Positions 63,997-64,000 of a stretch of 64,000 nucleotides of DNA are shown here, in pieces. The stretch is from positions 310,001 through 374,000 of the forward strand of contig CBDCBH010000002.1 in the NCBI GenBank assembly GCA_965214235.1, read 5' to 3'. The translations under genes and the position numbers were made by a program. The notes under the pieces were generated by a model. That model searched no databases. It was not told the DNA's origin and worked only from the letters and a program-made list of their open reading frames with translations. This stretch comes from Ilyomonas sp965214235. GTDB lineage: Bacteria; Bacteroidota; Bacteroidia; Chitinophagales; Chitinophagaceae. Positions within the stretch are counted from its first letter, which is position 1; each line of letters begins with the position of its first letter.

Positions 63997-64000
63997 TTTC

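Noticed and set aside
1..64000. tRNA, rRNA and CRISPR arrays
   Set aside because: I saw no cloverleaf-type sequence, no conserved rRNA segment and no regularly spaced repeat array except the 9-bp iterons.

Overview
The window looks like a piece of a Bacteroidota chromosome, most like a Chitinophagaceae relative. It is moderately AT-rich, several genes have the Bacteroidota -7 box (TAnnTTTG), and it carries families largely confined to that phylum (DUF5606, DUF4290, START-like, PorT-type beta-barrel, Asp-type MurA). No rRNA, tRNA or CRISPR array was seen.

Region 1 (1 to about 13.9 kb) is a mobile element whose left end lies outside the window. Its right end abuts the 3' end of mnmE, a known insertion point for genomic islands. 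Reading leftwards from the boundary it holds a zinc-ribbon/HTH protein, a tyrosine integrase, an unknown protein, an excisionase-like HTH protein, a P4/D5-type helicase, a VirE_N/BT4734-like primase, a VRR-NUC-like nuclease, a gp3-like small terminase, two small tandem paralogues and a 1294-residue tape measure protein. After these come a small plus-strand gene, an RHH regulator with a divergent operator region, a frameshifted gene and an ERF annealing protein. Between helicase and primase sit six 9-bp iterons in two inverted sets of three, a candidate replication origin. No portal, large terminase or capsid gene is visible, so the element resembles a phage satellite or a strongly reduced prophage.

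Region 2 (13.9-25.9 kb) is ordinary chromosome: mnmE, two Tat-exported ferritin-like proteins, DUF5606, M3 peptidase, YccF, START-like protein, an LptF/LptG permease with two frameshifts, a secreted superoxide dismutase with one frameshift, a CDF metal exporter, a sterol desaturase-type hydroxylase, DUF3467 and DUF1810.

Region 3 (25.9-36.5 kb) holds an S15/CocE hydrolase, a glycerol operon (glpK-glpD-glpF), an S41 peptidase lipoprotein with a beta-barrel protein, a decayed DUF1003-like gene and an alpha-L-fucosidase.

Region 4 (36.5-48.1 kb) is a catabolic cluster on the minus strand: secreted FAD oxidoreductase, PhyH oxygenase, a glycosidase-like/SUMF1 fusion, RidA, a D-threonine aldolase-type PLP enzyme and an M19 dipeptidase. 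The dipeptidase gene lies between two nearly identical 40-bp inverted repeats. A Tat-exported Gfo/Idh/MocA oxidoreductase and a TMEM220 protein follow on the plus strand.

Region 5 (48.1-64 kb) has housekeeping genes: alaS (with two in-frame palindromic repeats and an extra AT-rich segment), an M23 peptidase, rny, a Nudix hydrolase, murA, DUF4290, an MBL hydrolase, gap, a DUF433/DUF5615 toxin-antitoxin-like pair, pgk, and a GH78 alpha-L-rhamnosidase.
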